The translations under genes were made by a program, and so were the position numbers. The notes below the pieces were generated by a model. That model searched no databases and was not told where the DNA came from. It saw nothing but the letters and a program-made list of their open reading frames with translations. From NCBI RefSeq assembly GCF_007995015.1, contig NZ_VORB01000005.1, forward strand, positions 1 to 64,000: 64,000 nt of DNA, written 5' to 3'. This document shows, piece after piece, positions 23,727 through 32,965 of the stretch. Numbering within the stretch: the stretch's first letter is position 1; every line of letters begins with the position of its first letter. Source of the DNA: Luteibaculum oceani (lineage in GTDB: Bacteria > Bacteroidota > Bacteroidia > Flavobacteriales_D > Luteibaculaceae).

Positions 23727-24869
23727 ATGGATTTTCAATTAACTGAAGAACAAATTGCAGTAAGAGATGCTGCCAGAGATTTTGCTCAAAACGTATTAAA
23801 ACCAGGGGTAATCGAAAGAGATACCCATATGAAGTTTCCTCACGAAGAAATCAAACAACTAGGAGAACTTGGTTTTCTTGGAATGATGGTAGACCCAAAA
23901 TATGGCGGTTCGGGAATGGATACCGTTTCCTACGTACTTGCCATGGAAGAGATTTCTAAAGTTGACGCATCGACTTCAGTTGTGATGTCGGTAAACAACT
24001 CATTAGTTTGTTGGGGTCTTGAAAAGTTTGGTACCGAGGAACAAAAACAAAAATATTTAAAGCCACTTGCAAGTGGTGAAATCATTGGAGCATTCTGTTT
24101 GTCTGAACCAGAAGCTGGTTCTGATGCTACCTCTCAAAGAACGACTGCCATCGATAAAGGTGATCATTACCTTTTAAATGGTACTAAAAACTGGATTACC
24201 AACGGTGGAAATGCATCTGTTTACCTGGTAATGGCGCAAACCGATGCCGAAAAAGGTCACAGAGGTATCAACTGTCTTATCGTTGAAAAAGGAATGGACG
24301 GTTTTGTAGTTGGAGCGAAAGAAGATAAGCTTGGAATTCGCGCATCTGATACTCACACTCTTCTTTTTAATGATGTTAAAGTTCCTAAGGAGAACAGAAT
24401 TGGAGAAGATGGATTTGGATTCAAATTTGCTATGAAAACACTTTCGGGTGGTAGAATTGGTATTGCTGCTCAAGCACTTGGTATTGCTTCAGGAGCCTAC
24501 GAATTATCTCTAGCATACTCGAAAGAGCGTAAGGCTTTTGGAAAAGAAATTTCTAAGCACCAGGCTATCGCATTCAAACTGGCCGACATGGCTACTGAAA
24601 TAGAAGCAGCTCGTTTACTTTGTCTTAAAGCAGCTACGCAAAAAGATAACGGCGAAAACTTCGATCAATCTTCTGCTATGGCTAAGGTTTTTGCATCTGA
24701 AACAGCTATGAAAACTACGGTTGAAGCAGTTCAGATACATGGTGGATACGGATACGTAAAAGAATACCACGTAGAGCGCCTGATGAGAGATGCTAAGATT
24801 ACGCAGATTTACGAAGGAACTTCTGAAGTACAACGTATTGTAATTTCAAGAAACGTTTTAAAAGACTAA
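23727..24869 (+). CDS. Acyl-CoA dehydrogenase (short-chain type)
   Basis: This 380-residue flavoprotein oxidises acyl-CoA to enoyl-CoA in fatty-acid or amino-acid breakdown. The family signatures GAFCLSEPEAGSDA and QIHGGYGYVKEYHVERLMRD are present. The catalytic base is in YEGTSEVQR (Glu363), as in short- and medium-chain enzymes. Length is typical. Chain-length preference cannot be settled by eye. A strong terminator follows. Confidence 0.96.
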   Translation: MDFQLTEEQIAVRDAARDFAQNVLKPGVIERDTHMKFPHEEIKQLGELGFLGMMVDPKYGGSGMDTVSYVLAMEEISKVDASTSVVMSVNNSLVCWGLEKFGTEEQKQKYLKPLASGEIIGAFCLSEPEAGSDATSQRTTAIDKGDHYLLNGTKNWITNGGNASVYLVMAQTDAEKGHRGINCLIVEKGMDGFVVGAKEDKLGIRASDTHTLLFNDVKVPKENRIGEDGFGFKFAMKTLSGGRIGIAAQALGIASGAYELSLAYSKERKAFGKEISKHQAIAFKLADMATEIEAARLLCLKAATQKDNGENFDQSSAMAKVFASETAMKTTVEAVQIHGGYGYVKEYHVERLMRDAKITQIYEGTSEVQRIVISRNVLKD

Positions 24870-24890
24870 GCTCTTTTTACACGAAATACA

Positions 24891-24920
24891 AAAGCGACAC
24901 GCTGTGGTGTCGCTTTTTTT
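24891..24920 (+). terminator. Terminator after the acyl-CoA dehydrogenase gene, shared with marC
   Basis: A 10-bp stem AAAGCGACAC/GTGTCGCTTT with a 6-nt loop is followed by a T run on the plus strand. It sits between convergent genes and overlaps the marC stop by a base or two, so it may also act on the minus strand. Confidence 0.8.
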
Positions 24921-25530
24921 ATGCCTCAAAAAACCCTTTGATTCCCATTAATATACTCTGCACCGCATAAGCCGCAAGTATCAATCCCATTACCTTGCTT
25001 ATTACCGTAATTCCGTATTCTCCAACCTTTTTCTGCACATAAGTTGCACCCAATAGAATAAACATGGTAAGGATAACCACCGTCGCCACTAATAATGTGG
25101 TTATAGCCTGTTCTTTTATAGTATATAGATTGTTGTCAGTTAATAGCACAACAGCCATAATAGCCCCCGGCGAAGCAATGGAAGGCATAGCAACAGGAAA
25201 AACCGTTACGTGCTTATAGTCTTTAATCAAATCCTTTTCCGATTCTGGTTTCCCTTGTCCGAAGATCATGGTTAAAGCAAAGAGAAATAGAATTACTCCG
25301 CCCGAAATTTCAAACGCGTAGAGCGAAATATCCATACCCTCCAATATCATTTGCCCCACAACAATAAAAAAGAGGAAAATAAGGATAGCGATAAAGGAAG
25401 CTCGAATGGCTACGGCCTTTTTATGTGCCTCGTCTAACCTTTTGGTAGCTTCCAAAAAAACGGGAACCGACCCCAATGGATCAATTACCGCAACTAAAAA
25501 TAGAAGTTTCGTGATTAAATCTGCGAACAT
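24919..25530 (-). CDS. MarC-family integral membrane protein
   Basis: This 203-residue protein has six hydrophobic helices. It shows the MarC signatures AVIDPLGSVPVFL near the N-terminus and PSIASPGAIMAVVLL in the middle. The family is widespread but its transport role is unsettled. The gene lies one base after the DUF3124 lipoprotein gene and is probably co-transcribed with it. Confidence 0.92.
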   Translation of the reverse strand: MFADLITKLLFLVAVIDPLGSVPVFLEATKRLDEAHKKAVAIRASFIAILIFLFFIVVGQMILEGMDISLYAFEISGGVILFLFALTMIFGQGKPESEKDLIKDYKHVTVFPVAMPSIASPGAIMAVVLLTDNNLYTIKEQAITTLLVATVVILTMFILLGATYVQKKVGEYGITVISKVMGLILAAYAVQSILMGIKGFFEA

Positions 25531-25531
25531 C

Positions 25532-26038
25532 CTAATTTACACGTTTTCCAGTTGTTGTAAACGATAAGCCCTGTTGCCCAGACGTGGAAATCATAACCGC
25601 TTCGAAAAGTGGTTCGGCTGCTTCTATTTCCATACTCCATGAGAACAAAAAGTTAGCTCCCGTTCCTCCCTCTCTATCTTTTTCGTCAATTACTATATCT
25701 ACGGTTTCCAACGGAGAAATATAAATAGGATCTTTAAAGTAATTGCGAATTAGCTTCCCTTTACCATCGAAGTACTTTGCGCTTTCAATGTAGAGCGTAT
25801 CCACAGTACTTGTGTTACGCATGCTTACCGTAACCGTTAAATCGTGCTTTCTATGCTCGGTTAACGAATAAATCTGCGAATAGATGGATAAATAGGTCGC
25901 TCCGTGTTCGGTAGAGTCTGGAATAACAATGGCCCTGTTAGCCCAATTAACAGGATCTATGGAACTAGATTTTTTATTCTCGGAACATGCAAAAAGCAGC
26001 ATTCCCAAAACCAGGGCTATTTGGGTAATCTTCATCAT
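25532..26038 (-). CDS. DUF3124-family lipoprotein
   Basis: This 168-residue protein starts with a lipoprotein signal (LGMLLFACSEN, Cys at about 18). The rest fits the DUF3124 pattern: YLSIYSQIYS, LTVTVSMRNTS and YFDGKGKLIRNYFKDPIYISPLETVDIVI. Function unknown; a periplasmic or outer-membrane location is expected. Confidence 0.8.
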   Translation of the reverse strand: MMKITQIALVLGMLLFACSENKKSSSIDPVNWANRAIVIPDSTEHGATYLSIYSQIYSLTEHRKHDLTVTVSMRNTSTVDTLYIESAKYFDGKGKLIRNYFKDPIYISPLETVDIVIDEKDREGGTGANFLFSWSMEIEAAEPLFEAVMISTSGQQGLSFTTTGKRVN

Positions 26039-26093
26039 CGAGGAATTTACTAGCCAATATCGTACAATCTAATCGAATAAATTCCTATCAAAT

Positions 26094-26123
26094 GCAAAAG
26101 GCACGCCCATGCGTGCCTTTTGC
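26094..26123 (-). terminator. Terminator of the GEVED surface-protein gene
   Basis: A perfect 13-bp stem (GCAAAAGGCACGC and its complement) with a CCAT-side loop of 4 nt lies just after the stop at 26147 on the minus strand. The U-run is partly within the stem. Confidence 0.65.
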
Positions 26124-26146
26124 AATATGGTACACTAAGATATTGG

Positions 26147-29101
26147 TTAATCAACTTTTAAGACTACCTGTTTGCCATTTACAAGGGTTAGGCTTAAGAG
26201 TACTGGCCCCTGATTATCCCATTCAAAAACAAAAGTACTGCCAAGCTTTTTTATTAGTCGACCATCTATGGTATAAAGACTAGCTTCAAAAGGGCGTTGA
26301 TTCTTAACCTTGCTTCTACCAGCCTCTTTATATATCACAAACCCATATTCCTGAAACTCAGAAATACTGGTAGCATTTTTGAAAAAGGATTCGGACATAG
26401 GCCCTAAACAACCTCTACTACTGCGCAATTGCACCGTATAGGTTACCTCGTTTACAAAAGGAATAATTCTCTCATCAAAAGTAAGTAACTGCCCTTCGGC
26501 ATACCAATCGTAATGATCAGCCACATGGAAAGATATTAATGAGTCTTCGCCAGATACCACCTGACTGATACTACTCTGAGGAGGAATAACTCCAAAATCT
26601 ACCCTAAGCGTGTCAGAAATGGTCTTACAATTACCATTGAAGGATTCCAACCAGTATTTCCCAGAATCAGAAACCAGTATACTTGGTGTGGATGCTCCAG
26701 TATTCCAAAGTAAATCGTAAATACTATCCGTACTAACCAACTCGGTTACATCCCCTTCACATAGAGAGTCTAGCGGTAATAAACTGCTTATTTGAGCTTG
26801 CTCTGGGAAGGGCTTAAAATTAAACTGTACCGAATCGGAAACCTTTACACATCCACGGTCTGAAATAAAGTCCACATATATAAGCGTGGTATCTTTTACC
26901 CATTTGCTTAAGCTGGAATCATCGCCATCATACCATACAAAACCATCTATTCCAATTCCATGAGACACCTCAATAGAATCCCCCTCACAAAGCAGGGCCG
27001 GACTTCTGTCAATCGCCAATAAAATAGTATTTGGAACTTCGTCGAAGGTAAAACTCGTATCCGTAGAAATCACACAGCCATCATCGTAGGTTACAGTTAA
27101 ATTCGTGGTTTCATTTACAAATATGGAATCTCCAGATGCTCCATTACTCCAGCTTAGGAAGTCGGTATAATTATTAACCCTAATAAGATAATCTTCACCC
27201 GGACATGGCCCTAAGGAGTCTGGGTTTTCAAAAATTATTTCAGGAATCTCTAGCTGAGGTAAAAAAACCACAGTATCCAGCCAAGCGGTATCAGCGCAAC
27301 CGTTTGCAAACAACTCTACCCCGTAAATTACCGTATCCACATCGTTAAAAATGTACTGGTCGCCAAGTTGATTAAGAGGACTAACATCCTCCATTCCATT
27401 CTGACTTTGCTTTAAAAAGTTAAGACTATCCGCTTCAAAATCGAGGGTGAGAATTAAATCTTCACCGAAGCAAATTTCTCTGGAGTTAACAGAAGCATTT
27501 ACCACTTTTCCCTTTTCGAAAACCTGTACCACCAAGGAGTCTGAATTAGAACAGCCATATTGATTTGATACCTGAAGTGAATACTTAAAAAATTCTGGGA
27601 GTTCTGAATTGAAAACTGGATTATCAACTGCTGGATCACTTAAAAGACTTAAATCACCTGACCAGTTATAACTTAAAGTTCCCCCACCGGTTATAGTAGG
27701 ATTTAAGACCAAGGGTCTTCCCTCACAAACATCTACAGAATCTGGACTAAAAGAAACGGTTGGATCCGCAGCATCTGCAGTAAAAAAAGTAAGAGTATCG
27801 CATCCGAAGGACTTTCTTCCTTGGTCATCTATTGGCTTTACTATCCATTTGTAGGCTTCAGAAGCCCTTAGACCAGTTACGAAAAGGTTTGTATCTGAAA
27901 CTTGCTTTGAATCTATAGTATCTCCCGATGAGTCTAGAACCAATAGTTGATATGAACTCGCTCCAGAGACAGCCCCCCATGATAACTGGGTTGAAGTACA
28001 AATATTTTGTGTGGAATCTTGGGGAATAAATGAACTGGCACAACCAATGTTATCTGGTGGAATTACAATAAAAGAATAGTCTTCTATTTCCCCATTACCT
28101 ATATCAGCACATGGATCTGTTATAGGTTCAAGAAAATCTTGTTTAATTCTGAAACCACCAATAATATGCACTCCCTCAACAGCATCCTGAGGTACTGTAA
28201 TAATTGCAGTCATTTCATTGACCACAGTGCTCTCTCCTCTAAAAGTGATTATTTCATCATTATCCCAGGTACCACTATTATCCCAATCTAGCCATCCCGA
28301 TATTTCATCAAATACATTCCCGTCCACAGTTAAAGTTGCTGTAACCACCTCTCCCGGAGCAAAAATCACCGTAAAATCAGAGTAATCGCTGTAACCGTCT
28401 GGGTCGAAATCGGGAGCCGTTTCATCGTTATCTTCTCTATCGCAATATCCATCATCTTGAATTACATTCTTACAAGTAAAGGTCTCTATCCATTGAAAAT
28501 TACAAGGACTATCACCTCTTGCGGAGCAATAGTCATTAGCTCCCCCATCAGTAGTTCCACTATTGGTCACAATAAAAGAGTAATCTTCTATTTCCCCATT
28601 ACCTATATCAGCACAGGGGTCAGTTATAGGTTCTAAGAAATCTTGTTTAATTCTAAACCCTCCTAGTATCACCGAATCCTGTACCGCATCGGATGGGACG
28701 GTAATTACGGCGGTCATCTCATTAACCACCGTACTCTCTCCCCTAAAGGTTATTATTTCGTCTGTATCAAAGGTTCCGCTATTGTCCCAATCTATCCAGC
28801 CAGAAATTTCATCGAATACGTTACCATCCACTGTTAAAACTGCGGTAGTAACCTGTCCTGGGGTGAAAATCACTACAAAATCAGAATAGTCACTATATCC
28901 ATCTGGATTAAACCCTGGAGCGGTTTCATCATTATCTTCCCTATCGCAATAACCATCGTTCTGGAGAACATTATTACACGAAAAAGTCTCTATCCACTGA
29001 AAATTACATGGACTTCCTCCTTTTGGTTGGCAATAATTGTTTTGCGCTATTAGGAATGCAGGCAAAAAGCCCAATAGTAGAATTAAAGTTAAGGTTCTCA
29101 T
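26147..29101 (-). CDS. Secreted surface protein with two GEVED domains, type IX secretion candidate
   Basis: This 984-residue protein has a signal peptide (MRTLTLILLLGFLPAFLIAQ) and two tandem, near-identical GEVED-type domains (about 22-178 and 189-346, each ending GNGEIEDYSFIV). A fibronectin-like domain follows (about 355-435), then several Ig/PKD-like repeats with paired Cys and Asp-Ser/Thr repeats. The C-terminal 70 residues (YTIDGRLIKKLGS, then LVNGKQVVLKVD) look like a diverged type A sorting domain of type IX secretion. It is probably exported and cell-surface attached. Ligand unknown. Confidence 0.85.
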   Translation of the reverse strand: MRTLTLILLLGFLPAFLIAQNNYCQPKGGSPCNFQWIETFSCNNVLQNDGYCDREDNDETAPGFNPDGYSDYSDFVVIFTPGQVTTAVLTVDGNVFDEISGWIDWDNSGTFDTDEIITFRGESTVVNEMTAVITVPSDAVQDSVILGGFRIKQDFLEPITDPCADIGNGEIEDYSFIVTNSGTTDGGANDYCSARGDSPCNFQWIETFTCKNVIQDDGYCDREDNDETAPDFDPDGYSDYSDFTVIFAPGEVVTATLTVDGNVFDEISGWLDWDNSGTWDNDEIITFRGESTVVNEMTAIITVPQDAVEGVHIIGGFRIKQDFLEPITDPCADIGNGEIEDYSFIVIPPDNIGCASSFIPQDSTQNICTSTQLSWGAVSGASSYQLLVLDSSGDTIDSKQVSDTNLFVTGLRASEAYKWIVKPIDDQGRKSFGCDTLTFFTADAADPTVSFSPDSVDVCEGRPLVLNPTITGGGTLSYNWSGDLSLLSDPAVDNPVFNSELPEFFKYSLQVSNQYGCSNSDSLVVQVFEKGKVVNASVNSREICFGEDLILTLDFEADSLNFLKQSQNGMEDVSPLNQLGDQYIFNDVDTVIYGVELFANGCADTAWLDTVVFLPQLEIPEIIFENPDSLGPCPGEDYLIRVNNYTDFLSWSNGASGDSIFVNETTNLTVTYDDGCVISTDTSFTFDEVPNTILLAIDRSPALLCEGDSIEVSHGIGIDGFVWYDGDDSSLSKWVKDTTLIYVDFISDRGCVKVSDSVQFNFKPFPEQAQISSLLPLDSLCEGDVTELVSTDSIYDLLWNTGASTPSILVSDSGKYWLESFNGNCKTISDTLRVDFGVIPPQSSISQVVSGEDSLISFHVADHYDWYAEGQLLTFDERIIPFVNEVTYTVQLRSSRGCLGPMSESFFKNATSISEFQEYGFVIYKEAGRSKVKNQRPFEASLYTIDGRLIKKLGSTFVFEWDNQGPVLLSLTLVNGKQVVLKVD
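28064..28537 (-). repeat. GEVED tandem repeat, copy 2
   Basis: It encodes the second GEVED domain, starting NDYCSARGDSPCNF. It is the same length to within one codon as copy 1 and clearly similar at DNA level, which points to an internal duplication. Confidence 0.8.
28568..29038 (-). repeat. GEVED tandem repeat, copy 1
   Basis: It encodes the first GEVED domain, starting NYCQPKGGSPCNF. It is separated from copy 2 by a 30-bp linker encoding Thr/Gly/Asn residues. Confidence 0.8.
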
Positions 29102-29114
29102 AATGTCGAATTAG

Positions 29115-29134
29115 AACAAGATTACTGTCTTGTT
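29115..29134. promoter_or_regulatory. Inverted repeat upstream of the surface-protein gene
   Basis: AACAAGA and TCTTGTT are separated by 6 bp, 14 bp upstream of the start codon. The overlapping TAATCTTG on the minus strand is near the -7 consensus, so a regulator bound here could block transcription. Operator role is a guess. Confidence 0.3.
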
Positions 29135-29285
29135 ACGTTGATTTCAAACCACTTATCTATTGAAATACGAATTTTAAGTGCTAAGAGGTTTAGCTTTTAC
29201 GATTAAGCGAAGAAATCCCTCTACTACCGAAATAGAATAATGACCACACATCCCAATCTATAACCGATGATGGTTATGACAACAA

Positions 29286-29316
29286 AAAGGGTAACAATTT
29301 TAGATTGTTACCCTTT
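29286..29316 (-). terminator. Terminator of the tig-clpP-clpX operon
   Basis: A 12-bp stem AAAGGGTAACAA/TTGTTACCCTTT with a 7-nt loop is followed by TT on the minus strand after the clpX stop, continuing the T run. Confidence 0.8.
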
Positions 29317-29338
29317 AAATCTTTATTGAAAACCTATG

Positions 29339-30577
29339 CTAAGCTACTTTTAACTTGGCCATATCCGAATTCTCGAATTGCCCTTTAGCATAGTCTAATG
29401 TCACTTTAAATTCTCCAGTAAAATCTTCAGACGGAAGTCGGTACATTGCTTCGTTCATGATGATTTCGCAGATAGACCTTAATCCACGTGCTCCCAGCTC
29501 AAATTCTATTGCCTTTTCTACAATGTAGTCTAGCACACTCTTCTCGAAACTGATTTTAATTTTATCCATCTCGAAAATCTTTTCGTACTGACGGATAAGT
29601 GCATTTTTAGGCTCGGTTAAAATTCTAAGCAAGCTACCCTCATCAAGTGGGTTTAGATGCGAAAGCACTGGGAATCTTCCGATTAATTCAGGAATCAAAC
29701 CAAAAGTACGGAGATCAGTTGGGGAGATATATTGGAGGATATTGTTTTCGTCGAAGTTTTCTCTATCATCATGACTAGCATAACCAATTGGGTTTTTATT
29801 AACCCTCTTCATGATAATCTTATCGATATCTGCAAATGCCCCACCGGCTACAAATAGGATGTTTTTGGTATTTACCGAAATCATCTTCTGCTCGGGATGT
29901 TTCCTTCCTCCTTGTGGTGGTACATTTACCGTTGCACCTTCTAGGAGTTTTAATAAAGCTTGCTGAACACCTTCACCGGAAACATCTCTGGTAATGGAAG
30001 CATTATCTCCTTTACGAGCAATTTTATCAATCTCGTCAATAAATACAATACCTTTTTCCGCTTTAGCCACATCGTAATCGGCAGCTTGAAGCAATCTACT
30101 TAAGATGCTTTCCACATCTTCTCCAACATAACCAGCTTCCGTTAAAACAGTAGCATCGGCAATACAAAAAGGAACATCCAATAATTTAGCAATGGTTTTC
30201 GCAAGCAAGGTTTTACCCGTACCTGTTTGCCCCACCAAAAGAATATTAGATTTTTCTATCTCGATATCGTTGGCATCTGACTTTTGGAGTAATCTTTTAT
30301 AGTGATTGTATACCGCAACCGAAAGAACTTGTTTGGCTTTTTCTTGGCCGATAATGTGCTGATCTAAAAAGCTTTTGATGTCCTTTGGTTTACGAAGTTT
30401 TATTTGGTCGGAAATTTCCTTGCGGTTAGCCTCTACAAATTCTTCGTTAACAATTTGAGCTGCCTGCGTGATACAATTATCACATATATGCCCGTTGATA
30501 CCGGCAATCAATAGCTTAGTTTGTGACTTTGGAGTGCCACAAAATGAGCATTTTAATTCTTGATCGTTGTTTGCCAT
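29339..30577 (-). CDS. clpX: ATP-dependent Clp protease, unfoldase subunit ClpX
   Basis: This 412-residue AAA+ unfoldase recognises and threads substrates into ClpP. The N-terminal zinc-binding domain (CSFCGTPKS at about 10-18, then CDNC) is intact. Walker A is GQTGTGKT and Walker B is FIDEIDK; the sensor and substrate-loop parts are present. Length and order (after clpP and tig) are canonical. The 52-bp gap to clpP suggests one operon. Confidence 0.98.
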   Translation of the reverse strand: MANNDQELKCSFCGTPKSQTKLLIAGINGHICDNCITQAAQIVNEEFVEANRKEISDQIKLRKPKDIKSFLDQHIIGQEKAKQVLSVAVYNHYKRLLQKSDANDIEIEKSNILLVGQTGTGKTLLAKTIAKLLDVPFCIADATVLTEAGYVGEDVESILSRLLQAADYDVAKAEKGIVFIDEIDKIARKGDNASITRDVSGEGVQQALLKLLEGATVNVPPQGGRKHPEQKMISVNTKNILFVAGGAFADIDKIIMKRVNKNPIGYASHDDRENFDENNILQYISPTDLRTFGLIPELIGRFPVLSHLNPLDEGSLLRILTEPKNALIRQYEKIFEMDKIKISFEKSVLDYIVEKAIEFELGARGLRSICEIIMNEAMYRLPSEDFTGEFKVTLDYAKGQFENSDMAKLKVA

Positions 30578-30629
30578 AATTTATATTCTGGGCGCAAGAG
30601 CTTTTTTGGTTAGTGTATAAATTTACGGC

Positions 30630-31295
30630 TTATTTTTTGTTCCTGACCAAAACCTCGTCAATCATACCGTATTTCTTGGCTTCTTCACTTGACATCCAGA
30701 AATCGCGATCGGAGTCTTTTGAAATTTGCTCAAACGTTTTACCTGTATGATTAGCAAGTATATTATATAACTCATCTCTAACCTTTACGGTTTCTTTAAG
30801 CGCAATTTCCATATCAGAAACCTGACCTTGCGTTCCGCTCATCGGTTGGTGAATCATAATTCTTGAATGCTTAAGGGCAGTTCTCTTCCCTTTCTCACCT
30901 GCACATAGAAGTACAGCTCCCATAGAAGCCGCCATTCCCGTACATATGGTAGCCACATCTGGGGTGATATACTGCATGGTGTCGTAGATGCCTAAACCGG
31001 CATAAACAGAACCACCTGGTGAATTCAAGTAAATTTGGATGTCTTTTTTAGCATCGACAGATTCTAAAAACAGCAATTGCGCTTGGATAACGTTTGCCAT
31101 TTGATCGTTTACACCCGTTCCGAGGAAAATGATTCTATCCATCATTAATCTCGAAAAAACATCCATCTGCGCCACATTTAGTTGTCGCTCCTCTATAATA
31201 TAGGGAGTCATAGATGCATCGATGTACTGATCTAAAGCGTTTCCGTTTATTCCTTTATGCTTAGTTGCGTATTTTCTAAATTCTTTTCCGTCCAT
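30630..31295 (-). CDS. clpP: ATP-dependent Clp protease, proteolytic subunit ClpP
   Basis: This 221-residue serine protease has the catalytic triad Ser124 (GMAASMGAVLL), His149 (RIMIHQPM) and Asp198 (DSDRDFWMS). The N-terminal part is somewhat longer than in E. coli, as often seen in Bacteroidota. It forms the barrel fed by ClpX, encoded downstream. Confidence 0.98.
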   Translation of the reverse strand: MDGKEFRKYATKHKGINGNALDQYIDASMTPYIIEERQLNVAQMDVFSRLMMDRIIFLGTGVNDQMANVIQAQLLFLESVDAKKDIQIYLNSPGGSVYAGLGIYDTMQYITPDVATICTGMAASMGAVLLCAGEKGKRTALKHSRIMIHQPMSGTQGQVSDMEIALKETVKVRDELYNILANHTGKTFEQISKDSDRDFWMSSEEAKKYGMIDEVLVRNKK

Positions 31296-31344
31296 GATTA
31301 AAATAACTATTTGAGTCTGTTATTGTTGTCGAAATATAGGCGAA

Positions 31345-32688
31345 TTACCCTTTCGCAATTTCGATAAACTCGTCAAATGTTACTTCCTTTTCTTCGACCT
31401 TCGTATTGTCCTTAACAAAGTTTACGATCTTCTCTTCAAACATTTCATCGTATAAACGACGTGCTTCCTTTTGGTCGTTAAGCACATTACTCGCAGCTTT
31501 GGTTAACTCCTCGTCGCTTTGAGTAATGCCATACATAGCAAAATGCTTAGCAAGCGTTTGTTTGGTATGCTCAACTAGCTCTTCGTGCTCTACTTTTAAA
31601 TCGTTACCCTCAATGATCTTATTCTCTACCAATTGCCATTTAAGGTTATCGGCATAGTGAGGATAATCTTTCTCAAGCTGCTCGTCGCTAATTGGTTTCT
31701 CGTTAGAAACTTTAATCCAACGCTTTAAGAAATCATCTGGAAGCGTTAGCTTAAGCTTGTCAAGCATCTTCTCAGACATTTGCTTTTTGAACAAACGCTT
31801 AGATTCTTGCTCTAATTCTGCAGCGATTCTCTTTTCGATTTCAGCTCTAAATTCCTCTTCAGTCTTAACGTTTTCCCCAAAAATCTTAGAGAACAATTCC
31901 TCATTCAACTCAGCAGGCATCATTCTTCTGATTTCCTTAACCTTAAGTTGGAATTTCTTTGAAAGCGCAGGAATTTGGTTTTCTTCAATTCCCAACATGC
32001 GCATCAAATCGTTGTCGTCTTCAGCTAGGTTTTTTGGATCCACTTCAACGGTATCATCAGCTTTAAGACCGATCAACTTTTTCTTTTCACCTTCGTTTTT
32101 AAGGTGCTCTAGGCTTATTGTAGTACTTGCTAGAATTCCACCTTCTAGAATGCTTCCATCCTCAGAAAGCTCAACAAGGTCTACCACCAACATATCTTTA
32201 TCTTCAGATTGCTCTGGCTCGCTAAGTTTACCGTAGCGTCGTGCGTAATCTTCAACTTGTTGGTTGATTAATTTTTCATCTGGCTTAATCGTATACCAGG
32301 TGTACTTCTCTCTTTTCGACAGTTTTACATCGAATTCTGGAGCAAGACCTAATTCAAAAACGAATTTAAAGTCGGCTGGATTTTCCCAATCTCCTTCTTC
32401 GGCCCCTTCTTTTGGAAGCGGTTGTCCAAGAACAGGAAGATTATTCTCTTTAATGTAACCGCTAATTTGTTGGTTGATTACATTGTTAACCTCCTCGGCT
32501 AAAAGAGACTTTCCATACTTCTTTTTGATTAAGCTTGCAGGCACCTTTCCAGGACGAAAACCAGGAAATTGGGCTTGCTTTCTATAACGCTGAACCGCGT
32601 TTTCGAAGTTACTGTTGTAATCTTCTGGCTTTAGCTCAATGGTTAACTCTCCATTTAACTCGTCAATTTTATTCAAATCAACCTTCAT
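31345..32688 (-). CDS. tig: Trigger factor, ribosome-associated chaperone
   Basis: This 447-residue protein has the N-terminal ribosome-binding domain with the signature near GFRPGKVPASLIKKKYG (about 44-60), a central PPIase-like domain (about 150-240) and a long helical C-terminal chaperone domain. The PPIase part is diverged, as is common in Bacteroidota. It is the first gene of tig-clpP-clpX. Confidence 0.96.
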   Translation of the reverse strand: MKVDLNKIDELNGELTIELKPEDYNSNFENAVQRYRKQAQFPGFRPGKVPASLIKKKYGKSLLAEEVNNVINQQISGYIKENNLPVLGQPLPKEGAEEGDWENPADFKFVFELGLAPEFDVKLSKREKYTWYTIKPDEKLINQQVEDYARRYGKLSEPEQSEDKDMLVVDLVELSEDGSILEGGILASTTISLEHLKNEGEKKKLIGLKADDTVEVDPKNLAEDDNDLMRMLGIEENQIPALSKKFQLKVKEIRRMMPAELNEELFSKIFGENVKTEEEFRAEIEKRIAAELEQESKRLFKKQMSEKMLDKLKLTLPDDFLKRWIKVSNEKPISDEQLEKDYPHYADNLKWQLVENKIIEGNDLKVEHEELVEHTKQTLAKHFAMYGITQSDEELTKAASNVLNDQKEARRLYDEMFEEKIVNFVKDNTKVEEKEVTFDEFIEIAKG

Positions 32689-32720
32689 ACTCTGTTCTTG
32701 CTTTGGACTTATATAAAACT

Positions 32721-32750
32721 AAAAAGGCCTCGATTCTCGAGGCCCTTTTT
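32721..32750 (-). terminator. Terminator of tRNA-Leu
   Basis: An 8-bp stem GGCCTCGA/TCGAGGCC with a 3-nt loop is flanked by A5 and T5. On the minus strand it follows the tRNA-Leu, separating it from tig. Confidence 0.8.
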
Positions 32751-32764
32751 AAAACTTTCTTTGG

Positions 32765-32846
32765 TGCGGATGGAGGGACTCGAACCCACACACCTCACGG
32801 CACTAGATCCTAAGTCTAGCGTGTCTACCAATTTCACCACATCCGC
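32765..32846 (-). tRNA. tRNA-Leu (anticodon UAG)
   Basis: The minus strand folds into an 82-nt class II tRNA: acceptor GCGGATG/CATCCGC, D arm GGTGAAATTGGTAGAC, anticodon stem CTAGA/TCTAG with loop CTTAGGA, a long variable arm (GCCGTGAGGTGT region) and T arm GGGTTCGAGTCCC. Anticodon TAG reads Leu CUA codons. CCA is not encoded. Confidence 0.95.
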
Positions 32847-32869
32847 GTATTCCGAAAAATTTCGGACTG

Positions 32870-32877
32870 CAAAGATA
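32870..32877 (-). promoter_or_regulatory. -7 promoter element of tRNA-Leu
   Basis: TATCTTTG on the minus strand matches TAnnTTTG and ends 23 bp before the tRNA 5' end. No clear TTG lies at -33. Confidence 0.5.
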
Positions 32878-32965
32878 GATATTTTCTAAAAACGAAAAAG
32901 AGAAATATCATTTTTATTTCACTTTTTTCTCGCTTAGAAATACTATCCTCCACCAACAACCCGAT

